A stretch of DNA of 64,000 nt from Chloroflexota bacterium. GTDB lineage: Bacteria > Chloroflexota > UBA6077 > SHYK01. The translations under genes were made by a program, and so were the position numbers. This document shows, in pieces, positions 38,157 to 47,292 of this stretch. The notes beneath the pieces were generated by a model. It had not been told where the DNA came from, did no database searches, and was given only the letters and a program-made list of their open reading frames with translations. The stretch covers positions 124,001 through 188,000 of the forward strand of contig SHYK01000004.1 of the NCBI GenBank assembly GCA_009692845.1, read 5' to 3'. The number at the start of each line of letters is the position of its first letter. The stretch's first letter is position 1.

Positions 38157-40529
38157 GTGGTCGGGACTCGCCCGATCCGGCCCGACGGCGTCGACAAGGT
38201 GACCGGCCGCGCTCTTTACGGCTCGGACATACGCCTAACCGGCACCCTGACTGGCAAGGTGCTGCGGAGCCCGCACGCGCATGCGCGCATCCGGAGCATC
38301 GACGTCAGCCGTGCACTGGCACTTTCCGGTGTCAAGGCGGTCGTCACCGGGAAGGATTTGCCCCAAGCCGCCCCCGATGAAGTGATCGATCTGGGTGAGG
38401 GCGCGGGCAAGGTCAAGTACTTACGCGACAATATCCTGGCCACGGACAAAGTGCTTTATGAGGGGCACGCGGTCGCCGCGGTGGCGGCGACCAGCGCCGC
38501 GGTGGCTGACGCGGCACTCAAGCTCATCGCGGTCGATTATGAGCCGCTTCCCGCGGTCACCGACGTGCGTAAAGCGATGCAACCCGAGGCTCCGTCGCTC
38601 CACGGGACCTTGACCCCCGACGCGGCCCCCAATATTTCCGGCCAGGTACATCATCGGCTGGGCGACCCCGAGGCCGGATTCGCCGCCGCGGATGTGATTG
38701 TCGAAAACGAATTTACAACTGAGACCGTCCACCAGGGGTACGTCGAGCCCCACGTCGCCACCGCGATGTGGAATGCCGACGGCCAGCTCACGATTTGGGA
38801 TACCACTCAAGGGGCGTTCAGCGTACGCGAGCAGTGCGCCGAGATCTTGAGCCACCCGGTCTCCCAGATTCGGGTCGTACCGACCGAGATCGGTGGGGGC
38901 TTTGGCGGGAAGATCAACGTCTACCTCGAACCGGTCGCCGCGCTCCTCTCCCGCCAAAGTGGCCAACCGGTCAAGATCGCAATGACCCGCGCGGAAGTGT
39001 TTCGAAGCTCGGGACCAGCCCCCGCCTCCTGGGTTCGGATCAAGATTGGCGCGACTCGAGCGGGTCGGATCACAGCCGCCGAAGCGGAATTCGCTTTCGA
39101 GGCCGGCGCTTATCCAGGTGATCCGTGCTGGGTGGCTGCAATCTGCGTTTTCGCGGCCTACGAAATACCGAATGGACGCATCGACGGCTTCGGGGTGGTG
39201 CTGAACAAGCCCAGCTCGGCCGCCTATCGGGCACCCGGCGCCCCGCAAGTCGCCTTTGCCGCCGAGCAGATGGTGGACGAGCTGGCTGAGCGGCTCAACC
39301 TGGACCCGATTGATTTCCGGTTACTCAATAGCGCGCGAGAGGGCACAGTTCGCATCGACGGGGGCGCCCACGGTGGGATCGGGTCCATCGAGTGCCTGGA
39401 GGCGGCCCGGGCCCATCCCCATTACCACGCCCCATTAGGAAGGCGCGAAAACCCGGACGTTTCCCCCCAGCCGCACCCCACCACCGCGCAACCTCCTCCG
39501 CAAGGGGGGAGGGAAGTAGACCCCTCCCCCTCGACGGGGGAGGGCGACGCGGTGGCTGGGGGTGTCGTCCCCAGCGCTGAGGCAAGCTCTAGCCTGAGAC
39601 GCGGTCGGGGTGTGGCCAACGGCTTCTGGGTGAACGCCGGCATGCAGTCGAGCTGCACCATCAGTGTGTCTGCCGACGGCTCGGTCCACCTGGTCGAGGG
39701 GTCCACCGATATCGGGGGAACCCGAGCCGCGATCGCCATGCAAGCAGCCGAAATCCTCGGGCTGGAAGCTCATGAGGTAAAGCCAGTTGTGGCGGACACC
39801 GACTCGATCGGCTTCACCAGCCTTACTGGCGGCAGCCGCACCGCCTTCGCGACCGGGATCGCGGCGATCGAGGCGGCCCGGGAAGTGGTCCGCCAGATGA
39901 AAGAGCGGGCCGCCCAGCGCTGGGAACTGGACCCTGAGGAAGTCGACTTCGCGAAGGGCGTGTTCACCGCCGCCACCAACCCCACCCGCCGGCTGACCTT
40001 CAAAGAGCTGGCCACTCAGCTTGAAAAAACGGGCGGGCCGATCACCGGCAGCGCCAACGTCGATCCCCAAGGCCGGGGCGTCGCTTTTGCGACCTGTATC
40101 GCCGATGTCGAAGTCGACATCGAGACCGGAAAGGTCGGCGTCTTGCGGTTCACCGTCGTGCAGGACGCCGGTAAGGCGGTCCATCCCAGCTACGTCGAGG
40201 GCCAGATGCAAGGCGGAGCGGTGCAAGGCATCGGTTGGGCGCTTAGCGAGGAATATGTCATGGACGAAAAGGGCCACATGCTTAATCCGTCCTTCCTGGA
40301 TTACCGGATGCCCACTGCCCTGGACGTCCCCATGATCGACACGGTCATCGTGGAGGTACCCAATCCGGGCCACCCATTTGGCGTCCGCGGAGTGGGAGAG
40401 GTCCCCATCGTGGCGCCCGCCGCCGCCATCGCCAACGCTCTGCATCGCGCCCTCGGTGGCGTGCGACTCACTCGGCTCCCGATGAACCCGCGAACTGTCC
40501 TCGAAGCAACCGGACTGATAGACCGGTAG
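38157..40529 (+). CDS. xanthine dehydrogenase/CoxL-like molybdopterin-binding subunit, carrying an in-frame repeat insertion
   Basis: RPDGVDKVTGRALYGSDI, EIGGGFGGKINVYLEPVAALLS, YRAPGAPQ, GVGEVPIVAPAAAIANAL. Confidence 0.93.
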   Translation: MVGTRPIRPDGVDKVTGRALYGSDIRLTGTLTGKVLRSPHAHARIRSIDVSRALALSGVKAVVTGKDLPQAAPDEVIDLGEGAGKVKYLRDNILATDKVLYEGHAVAAVAATSAAVADAALKLIAVDYEPLPAVTDVRKAMQPEAPSLHGTLTPDAAPNISGQVHHRLGDPEAGFAAADVIVENEFTTETVHQGYVEPHVATAMWNADGQLTIWDTTQGAFSVREQCAEILSHPVSQIRVVPTEIGGGFGGKINVYLEPVAALLSRQSGQPVKIAMTRAEVFRSSGPAPASWVRIKIGATRAGRITAAEAEFAFEAGAYPGDPCWVAAICVFAAYEIPNGRIDGFGVVLNKPSSAAYRAPGAPQVAFAAEQMVDELAERLNLDPIDFRLLNSAREGTVRIDGGAHGGIGSIECLEAARAHPHYHAPLGRRENPDVSPQPHPTTAQPPPQGGREVDPSPSTGEGDAVAGGVVPSAEASSSLRRGRGVANGFWVNAGMQSSCTISVSADGSVHLVEGSTDIGGTRAAIAMQAAEILGLEAHEVKPVVADTDSIGFTSLTGGSRTAFATGIAAIEAAREVVRQMKERAAQRWELDPEEVDFAKGVFTAATNPTRRLTFKELATQLEKTGGPITGSANVDPQGRGVAFATCIADVEVDIETGKVGVLRFTVVQDAGKAVHPSYVEGQMQGGAVQGIGWALSEEYVMDEKGHMLNPSFLDYRMPTALDVPMIDTVIVEVPNPGHPFGVRGVGEVPIVAPAAAIANALHRALGGVRLTRLPMNPRTVLEATGLIDR
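39441..39600 (+). repeat. palindromic REP/MITE-like insertion inside molybdopterin subunit CDS
   Basis: CACCCCACCACCGCG...CCCCTCCCCctcgacGGGGGAGGG...CGCGGTGGCTGGGGGTG. Confidence 0.75.
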
Positions 40530-40562
40530 TATTCACCTAAGCGTATTAAGCAGGAGGATCAT

Positions 40563-40814
40563 TTGGCGACACAGGACCTACAGGCAGAGCTCGACCGGCT
40601 CCGCGCGGAAAACGAAACGCTCAAGGCCAGTGCATCAGCGCGGCGCCCGGTCTTTCTCAAGGTTTCCGACAAGGGCGGGGTAAGTCTCTACGGGCTCGGC
40701 CGATTCCCCACCACCCTGTATGTGGAGCAGTGGGAATCCATCCTCAGCATGGCCGATGAGATCCGGGCATTCCTTCGAGACAACACGAGCAAGCTGAAAC
40801 GTAAGGAAGACTGA
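40563..40814 (+). CDS. conserved small protein
   Basis: KVSDKGGVSLYGLGRFPTTLYVEQWESILSMADEIRAFL; TTG start after AGGAGG. Confidence 0.65.
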   Translation: MATQDLQAELDRLRAENETLKASASARRPVFLKVSDKGGVSLYGLGRFPTTLYVEQWESILSMADEIRAFLRDNTSKLKRKED

Positions 40815-40881
40815 CCCCGGGGTCGGGCGCCCGTGTCTCCGCTCGCCCTGAGCCGGTCGAGGAACGCCGGGCGCCGACTCG

Positions 40882-41316
40882 TCAGTCGCAGAGGAGAGGA
40901 ACGACGGGGAGGCCGTCTATGGTCGCCGGCAGCGCTGGCTGGTAGTCCCGCTCATAGTGGACGAGCACAGCCGGCCGGCCATCGTCGGTGCGCCCAGCCG
41001 ATAACCCGAGGATATTCGGAAGCCTGGTCATCTCAGCGCGGTGGCGCTCGACCGCTTCATAAGCGGGCGTCATATCAGGTGCGTTTAGTGATGCCATGAT
41101 CGAAACCAGCTTCTCCTGTGCCGCGGTCAGACGTTGAGCGTCCAAGTTGGCCAGACTCTGGGAACGATCGACGGCCACGAGACCCAGGCCGAGAATCAAC
41201 AAGATCGCCCCGGCCAAGAACGCGCTCGCGCCCCGAGCCCGCAGCCGGACTGACCCGAGAGTCCAGCCCTCGCGAAGGTTCATCCCGGATAACACCGCCG
41301 CCTCCGAAGCATCCAC
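40882..41316 (-). CDS. small single-TM membrane protein
   Basis: one hydrophobic segment SAFLAGAILLILGLGLVAV; C-term repeated at 42849-42992. Confidence 0.6.
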   Translation of the reverse strand: MDASEAAVLSGMNLREGWTLGSVRLRARGASAFLAGAILLILGLGLVAVDRSQSLANLDAQRLTAAQEKLVSIMASLNAPDMTPAYEAVERHRAEMTRLPNILGLSAGRTDDGRPAVLVHYERDYQPALPATIDGLPVVPLLCD

Positions 41317-41430
41317 GTGTCAAATGATATCCTTTCCATCTCCCGGCGGCTTCGCTTTCAGCGCGGCGGCCTTCGTAAGGGAAAATCTTCGCCCCTAACC
41401 TCGTGAAGCGAGCTTTGCCGTGACAACCGC

Positions 41431-42720
41431 ATGAGCCAGGCACCGGCTGCTGCCGAAAAGTCAACCATCCTTTCCAAGGAGACCTTTCTCTCCTTGTACC
41501 TGCCCAACCTGGCCATCTCCATGGGCCAGGGGATCGCCACGCCGGTCATTCCGGCCCTCGCCCAATCCTTTGGGGTCAGCTTCGAGCTAGCCACGCTGGT
41601 GCTGATTCTGAATGGCCTGGGCGGCCTCGTCTTCACCTTTCCAATTGGCTACATGATGGACCGCATGGGACGAAGGCCGGTGCTCTTGATCGGACCGTTC
41701 CTCACCGCCATCACTTCCATACTCACCGCATTCGCACCCACCTTCGAGCTCCTGCTGCTCTGCCGATTCCTCAATGGTGGGGCACAGCAGATGTGGCAGC
41801 TGTCCCGGCTCACGATGATCACGGATACCGGTAAGGACCGTGAGCGCGGCCGCCTGATCACCTGGATGCAAGAGGTGATGGCCTTCGGCGGCCTATTCAG
41901 CCCTGCCATCGGTGGTTTTGTCGCCACTTTCTGGGGCATTCAAATGCCGTTCCTCCTCTACGGCGTGCTCTGCATCGTCGCCATACTGCCCAGCTTCAAG
42001 CTCGTCAAGGAGACGGATCCCGAGCGGCAGGCGGGCTTCGTAGGTGTTCGGGAGTCCGTGCCCTGGCGAGAGGTTGTGGCCGCTTGCTGGAGCGCCCAGA
42101 TGATGGCCTTCTTCGCGTCCCAGTTCATGGCGAACTTCACCCGCGGGATCAACATGGGCGGAATGCTGAACCTCTACGCTGCTTACAAATATGAAGTGGG
42201 CCCGGACTTCATCGGACTCCTCGCCTCGGCAAATAGCTTCATTCGACTACCCCTCGGGCTCATGACGGGCTATGTGATGGACCGCTGGGGCCGGAAGAAA
42301 ACCGTCGTGCCAGGCTTCTCTCTGCTGACGGTGGCCATGATGTTCATGACCTCCACGGCGCTCTACGAGTTGCCGCTCGAGTTCTATGTCGCCGCCTACC
42401 TATGCGTAACCTTTGCCCAGGGCATCACGTCGGGCAATATGATGGTCATCGGTTCGGACATGGCTCCGACGCGTGGCCGGGCCCAGTGGATGTCTTTGTG
42501 GCGCTTCATCGCGGCCACCGGATCGCAGCTCAGCCCGGTCGTGTTCACGATCGTCGGCGGGCTGTTCGGCTACGTAGGTGCATTCGGCATCGTCGGGTTC
42601 TCGTCGTTGTCCGTCGCGCTACTGGTCGGCCTACTGATGCAGGAGACGGTTGGGCGCAACCGGGATCAGGGGCCAATAGCGCCAGCGACCGTCCCGGAGC
42701 CGACGAGACCAGGCGGGTAA
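41431..42720 (+). CDS. MFS transporter
   Basis: GYMMDRMGRRPVLLIGPFLTA; GYVMDRWGRKKTVVPG; 12-TM-like pattern. Confidence 0.9.
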   Translation: MSQAPAAAEKSTILSKETFLSLYLPNLAISMGQGIATPVIPALAQSFGVSFELATLVLILNGLGGLVFTFPIGYMMDRMGRRPVLLIGPFLTAITSILTAFAPTFELLLLCRFLNGGAQQMWQLSRLTMITDTGKDRERGRLITWMQEVMAFGGLFSPAIGGFVATFWGIQMPFLLYGVLCIVAILPSFKLVKETDPERQAGFVGVRESVPWREVVAACWSAQMMAFFASQFMANFTRGINMGGMLNLYAAYKYEVGPDFIGLLASANSFIRLPLGLMTGYVMDRWGRKKTVVPGFSLLTVAMMFMTSTALYELPLEFYVAAYLCVTFAQGITSGNMMVIGSDMAPTRGRAQWMSLWRFIAATGSQLSPVVFTIVGGLFGYVGAFGIVGFSSLSVALLVGLLMQETVGRNRDQGPIAPATVPEPTRPGG

Positions 42721-42848
42721 CCAGACCCAGCCGCTCAAAACACAATTCGCAGGCCACAGTTTTGCTGCTGTAGCAGTTTTGTTCTGGGCTGTGCGGGGCC
42801 TTCTCGTTTGAGAGTGCCTCGGCTATTCCGTTGTCTCGGTCGATTCGT

Positions 42849-42992
42849 TCAGTCGCGGAGCATTGGAACCACCGGTAATCCGTCGATCGTATCGGGCAGG
42901 GCGGGCTGGTAGTCCCTTTCGTAATAGATAAAGACGGCCGGACGACCGTCGTCGGTGCGTCCGGCCGATAACCCAAGGATATTCGGAAGCCT
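42849..42992 (-). pseudogene. 3' fragment paralogous to ORF 40882..41316
   Basis: RLPNILGLSAGRTDDGRPAVFIYYERDYQPALPDTIDGLPVVPMLRD* vs RLPNILGLSAGRTDDGRPAVLVHYERDYQPALPATIDGLPVVPLLCD*. Confidence 0.8.
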
Positions 42993-43114
42993 CGCCGGGG
43001 CGAGCTTTGAAGCGCGGGGCGGTCGTGCCCTTCGTCACCACTTCAGGCTTCGCTCATTGGGTATAACCAAGCACCTATTCTTTGATCACCTAGCCACGGG
43101 CATCCGGAGGTACC

Positions 43115-43282
43115 ATGGGCGAAGGACTGTTTCAGCCGGCCCACCTGATCTTGATCATGCTCATTGCATTGATCCTGTTCGGAGCGGGCAAGCTCTCAAC
43201 TGTCGGGGGCGCACTCGGCAAGAGCGTCCGCGATTTCCGGCAGGGGGTCGGGACCCTGACCCCCCGAAGGATGAGGCCGTGA
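43115..43282 (+). CDS. tatA: twin-arginine translocase TatA/E-like subunit (55 aa, absent from ORF track)
   Basis: MGEGLFQPAHLILIMLIALILFGAGKLSTVGGALGKSVRDFRQGV; GGAGG RBS. Confidence 0.88.
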   Translation: MGEGLFQPAHLILIMLIALILFGAGKLSTVGGALGKSVRDFRQGVGTLTPRRMRP

Positions 43283-43395
43283 AGGGCTGTCCGGCCTGCG
43301 GCCACGCCATCGAAGCCGTCGATAAATTCTGCGCAGCGTGCGGAGCACCCCTGGCCCGACTGCTTCCAGAGCGGCAGCCGCGCGAGATTACCTAA
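43279..43395 (+). CDS. zinc-ribbon microprotein (38 aa)
   Basis: VKGCPACGHAIEAVDKFCAACGAPLARLL; GTGA overlap with tatA stop. Confidence 0.65.
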   Translation: MKGCPACGHAIEAVDKFCAACGAPLARLLPERQPREIT

Positions 43396-43442
43396 CCTGA
43401 CCTCACACCCAACGTGCCACTCTTTCTGATCCGCTATACATC

Positions 43443-44492
43443 GTGAAGGGCTTGCTGATCCGAGCCCTGATCGGGCTCGTCTTTGCCGCCTATGTCCTTG
43501 GTGGCATGCTCTTCGGCGGAGGGGTCATCGCCACCGCCACGGCGCAAACCTGGCCGCTGCTCAGCCGTACCGGGCTCCAGCTCACCAGCGTTGGAGACTT
43601 CGTCGCGGCTTTACCCAACCCATCTACCTTCATGGTCCAGGCGCCGCTTCGTTTGATTCCGGATTGGCAGGGAACCGAGCGGGTAAACGTGCTGCTCCTC
43701 GGAACCGACCAGCGAGAAGATGAGCGGAAGGGCGGGATCCCCACCCGGACCGACGTGATGCTCGTAGTCTCAATCGATCCGGTCGCCAAAACTGCGCTGA
43801 TGGTGTCCTTCCCACGAGATATGTGGGTAGCCATTCCCGGTTTTGGCGAGCAACGGATCAATGTCGCTTACGCGTATGGAGAGAACCGAAAGGTGCCCGG
43901 AGGAGGTGCGGCAACCGCCGCCCACACCGTCGAACTGAACTTCGGCCTATCCAGCTCTTACTATGCATTGGTCAACTTTGAGGGATTCGAGCAGATCATC
44001 GACACCCTCGGTGGGGTGGTCATCGACGTGCCGCGCCCGCTCAAGGACGATGAGTATCCGACCCCGGACTACCGAATCGAGCGTATCTTCTTCCAGGCCG
44101 GGCCGCAGATCATGACCGGTTCCAACGCCTTGAAGTATGCCCGCTCACGCCACTCAGACAGTGATTTCGCCCGCAACAGCCGCCAGCGAGCGGTGCTATT
44201 GGCTATCCGGGATCGCGCACTACGCATTAACGTATTGGCCAACCTGCCCGCCTTGCTGGATCGCGGTATGAGCGCCGTTCAAACGAACTTCAGCACAACC
44301 GAGCTCCTGAGTCTGGCCAAGCTCGCCGGGCAAATAGATACGGTCAATATTCGCACCCTGGGTGTGGAGCCGCCGCTCGTGAGGGGATTCACGGGCGAGG
44401 ATGGCGCCTCACTTCAGCTGCCGGATCGAGCGGCCATCAAGCGCGCTATTCAGCAGCTACAAGACATGCCCGCCGCCGCCAAATCCCCCTGA
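43443..44492 (+). CDS. LytR-CpsA-Psr (LCP) family cell-envelope transferase
   Basis: VNVLLLGTDQR, TRTDVMLVVSIDP, SFPRDMWVAIPG, LKYARSRHSDSDFARNSRQRAVL. Confidence 0.93.
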   Translation: MKGLLIRALIGLVFAAYVLGGMLFGGGVIATATAQTWPLLSRTGLQLTSVGDFVAALPNPSTFMVQAPLRLIPDWQGTERVNVLLLGTDQREDERKGGIPTRTDVMLVVSIDPVAKTALMVSFPRDMWVAIPGFGEQRINVAYAYGENRKVPGGGAATAAHTVELNFGLSSSYYALVNFEGFEQIIDTLGGVVIDVPRPLKDDEYPTPDYRIERIFFQAGPQIMTGSNALKYARSRHSDSDFARNSRQRAVLLAIRDRALRINVLANLPALLDRGMSAVQTNFSTTELLSLAKLAGQIDTVNIRTLGVEPPLVRGFTGEDGASLQLPDRAAIKRAIQQLQDMPAAAKSP

Positions 44493-44551
44493 TCACGCTG
44501 CCTCAGCCCACCCCACTCGGCCAAGACTGCCTACCCAAGCCCTCCAGCCGA

Positions 44552-46396
44552 GTGGGCGGGGCGAGCCGAGCCGCGTCGTCGGCCGCGCTCCTCCCCTTCA
44601 TCATTGGGATTGCGCTCGCTCTGTCGGGTCCCCCGGCACATGTCCAGGCTCAAGCCACCAATGTCAGCGGGCCCGCGCTTTCCCGCAACCTGGATGAGCT
44701 GACCCGGGCCTATCGAGGGGCGGACGGAATCGTGCCGCTTGTCAACCATGAGGCGCCGAGCTATTCAGTCGGCCGAATCGACCGGTTCTGGATCGCGCAG
44801 GAGCGGCCGCCTGGGCATTTCGAGATCGAAGCTCGGCTTCGGGCGATCAGCCGCCATGCCTATTGGTACGTGGAGATTGGGGCCAACGTGTCTGATGGCG
44901 CGCTCGGGAGGAGCTCGGCGGCCTTCGAGGACACCATTTACCCGGCCGTCCGCCGACTGGTTGGCTCCGAGCCCTTCCCTGGGATTGACAACGATCCCCG
45001 GATAACGATTCTCAACGGGAACGTGCCGGGAGTCGCGGGCTACGTCTCTTCCGATGACGAGTACGCGCGGGCCAGCTCCCCGTTTTCGAACCAGCGGGAG
45101 ATGGTTTACATCAACACTCGATCTCTCGAGCCGGGCTCCACTACCTACCTGGGGGTCCTGGCCCACGAGTTCACTCACCTGGTCAGCAAGGGGCTCGGCA
45201 GCTCTGAGCCGAGCTGGCTAAACGAGGGGCTCGCTGAAGCAGTGTCGATCCGGGTGGTGCCCGAGCGACCGGATTCTCATGCCGCTTTCTTCGCCCATCC
45301 CGAGATCCCGCTGCTGCTATGGACGGCAGGCCCGGCCGGCGGTGAATACTACGAATCCGCCTCCCTTTTCGTCCGCTATTTCCTGGATCGGCTCGGCGAC
45401 GCTGCGCTTCACCCATTCCTCGCTCGTCAAGAACGGGGGGTGGCCGGCCTGGATCGGTTTCTATCACGATCCGGCGGTCCAGCCACCTTCGCTGCGCTGT
45501 TCAGAGAATGGACGGTCGCGAATATCGTGGGGTCGAGCTCCAGCCCGGCAGTTCCCCACTACAGGTCCCCACTTCCCGTCGCCCCCCGCATCCAGGCACT
45601 CAAGGCCGGCGCTCACGTCAGCGACTCGGTGGGTCAGTTCGGCACTCAGTACTACGAGCTGCCTGCTCTGGCGAGCCTGCACTTCAGTGGCCGTGCGTCC
45701 CTGCTCCGGCTGGAGGCCAATCCGGAGAGTCCCCGCGCGTTCTGGTATAGCGGCCACGAAGATGCGTCGGTCGCCTCGATGACCCGTCGCGTGGATCTGT
45801 CCAGCTTGGACCGGCCGGTGCTTAGCTATCGCGCCTGGTTTGACGTCGAGGATGGCTACGATTTCGCCTACCTCTCCATTTCTGAGGACAGCGGCCGCTC
45901 GTGGGCCCTGATCCGGACCGACGCCATGTCCGACGGAAATCTGAGCGGAAACAATCTCGGATCCGGTTACACCGGTCGCAGTGGCGGCGGTCCCGCCGCA
46001 ACGTGGATTGCGGAATCCGTGGACCTGGGGCCTTACGCCCAGCGGTCGATCCTGCTTCGCTTCAGCTACGTCACCGATGACGCCATCAGCCGAGAAGGCA
46101 TCGCCCTGGACCAGATTCGGATCGGCGGATCGGGTGCCGCCGGTGGCACTGACATGAGCAGCGGTTGGACGCTCCAAGGCTGGGATCGGGTTGAGGCGGA
46201 GCTTCCTCAACAATGGTCGATCCAGATGGTGCTCTTCGACGGCCAGGACGTGCAGGTCGAAGATGTCCCCGTCGGTGCCTCAGGTTCGGCAACCTGGGAC
46301 CCCCGGGGCCGCCGCCCGGATCGGACCGTAGCTGTCATCTCCGCAACCACCCCCGACGTTTTCCCCGCCGGCACCTACACCCTCGACGTAAGCTAG
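44552..46396 (+). CDS. secreted zinc metalloprotease, M6/immune-inhibitor-A-like with C-terminal MAM-like domain
   Basis: LAHEFTHLVSKGLGSSEPSWLNEGLAEAVS (HExxH), signal peptide, beta-rich C-term DLGPYAQRSILLRFSYVTD. Confidence 0.8.
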   Translation: MGGASRAASSAALLPFIIGIALALSGPPAHVQAQATNVSGPALSRNLDELTRAYRGADGIVPLVNHEAPSYSVGRIDRFWIAQERPPGHFEIEARLRAISRHAYWYVEIGANVSDGALGRSSAAFEDTIYPAVRRLVGSEPFPGIDNDPRITILNGNVPGVAGYVSSDDEYARASSPFSNQREMVYINTRSLEPGSTTYLGVLAHEFTHLVSKGLGSSEPSWLNEGLAEAVSIRVVPERPDSHAAFFAHPEIPLLLWTAGPAGGEYYESASLFVRYFLDRLGDAALHPFLARQERGVAGLDRFLSRSGGPATFAALFREWTVANIVGSSSSPAVPHYRSPLPVAPRIQALKAGAHVSDSVGQFGTQYYELPALASLHFSGRASLLRLEANPESPRAFWYSGHEDASVASMTRRVDLSSLDRPVLSYRAWFDVEDGYDFAYLSISEDSGRSWALIRTDAMSDGNLSGNNLGSGYTGRSGGGPAATWIAESVDLGPYAQRSILLRFSYVTDDAISREGIALDQIRIGGSGAAGGTDMSSGWTLQGWDRVEAELPQQWSIQMVLFDGQDVQVEDVPVGASGSATWDPRGRRPDRTVAVISATTPDVFPAGTYTLDVS

Positions 46397-46397
46397 C

Positions 46398-46727
46398 TCA
46401 CGTCAATTGCGATTCAAGGGGTCCTCGGAAACAGACTTGCCTCACCCTGCCAGATCCCAACCCACCGCGGCCCAGGCTTCGTAGTTCTGGGGAACCTTGA
46501 AGTTCTACCATGTCGGCCTCCACGTCGTAGAAGAGGCCGATATAGAGCTGCTGGTCGGTCATGAAGCGGAGCAAGTCTCCGAAAATCTCCAGCCGTTCGT
46601 TGAGCGGGATGGTTGTCTGGTATCGATTGATCATCGCATCGAAATCGGGATTGGTGTAGCGGGTCCGGTTGTTTCCGCGCCAGTTGTTTCCGGCAGCGGC
46701 GTGTTGTTGGCGCTGATCCAGGTCCAA
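46398..46727 (-). pseudogene. C-terminal fragment of peptide-type ABC substrate-binding protein
   Basis: RTRYTNPDFDAMINRYQTTIPLNERLEIFGDLLRFMTDQQLYIGLFYDVE. Confidence 0.7.
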
Positions 46728-46762
46728 CCCGACTTTCGATCGGCTTTCACCTCAATGGACGA

Positions 46763-46952
46763 CGACCCTGGAAGAGTCCGAGCGCATCCGAATCATGGTG
46801 CAAATGGCACAGATCTACTGGGCGGAGCTCCCGCGGATACCCCTGAGCTGGACCCCGAAGCTGGAGTCGTTTGTTCCGGCGGTAAGGGTCCGGTGCCCTT
46901 CGTTGCGAAGGGCGTCTCGGGCTGGGTTATCCACAACTGGGAGCTACGCTAG
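46763..46952 (+). pseudogene. second SBP C-terminal fragment, frameshifted
   Basis: TLEESERIRIMVQMAQIYWAELPRIPLSWTPKLESFVPAV / KGPVPFVAKGVSGWVIHNWELR*. Confidence 0.7.
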
Positions 46953-47026
46953 CGAGAAACGGGAGGCCTGAGTCGCGCCTCTCACGATCTGAGATCGCCT
47001 CGGGCCGGACCACAGATGTAGAATTG

Positions 47027-47056
47027 ATACGTACGTATAGACATTTAGTACGTACG
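47027..47056 (+). promoter_or_regulatory. candidate TA operator: two palindromic TACGTACG-type sites
   Basis: ATACGTACGTAT (47027-47038) and GTACGTAC (47048-47055), centres 19 bp apart, just upstream of antitoxin. Confidence 0.5.
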
Positions 47057-47067
47057 AAAGATGGACC

Positions 47068-47292
47068 ATGGCAATTACTGCATCCGAGCTCCGTCAGAAT
47101 GTCTATCGGCTGCTGGATCAAGTTCTCGAGAGCGGCGTTCCGCTGGAGATCGAGCGAAACGGTCGCATCCTGCGAATCGTCCCTGCTGAGGGTCCATCCA
47201 AGCTAGACCGGCTCGTCCCGCATCCCGGTTCCATCGTCGGAGACCCTGAGGATTTAGTCCATGTCGACTGGTCCCATGAGTGGCACCCCTGA
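47068..47292 (+). CDS. Phd/YefM-type antitoxin
   Basis: MAITASELRQNVYRLLDQVLESGVPLEIERNGRILRIVP. Confidence 0.85.
   Translation: MAITASELRQNVYRLLDQVLESGVPLEIERNGRILRIVPAEGPSKLDRLVPHPGSIVGDPEDLVHVDWSHEWHP

Noticed and set aside
39435-40445. 336-aa minus-strand ORF over the molybdopterin subunit
   Set aside because: Shadow ORF; overlaps catalytic motifs of the sense gene.
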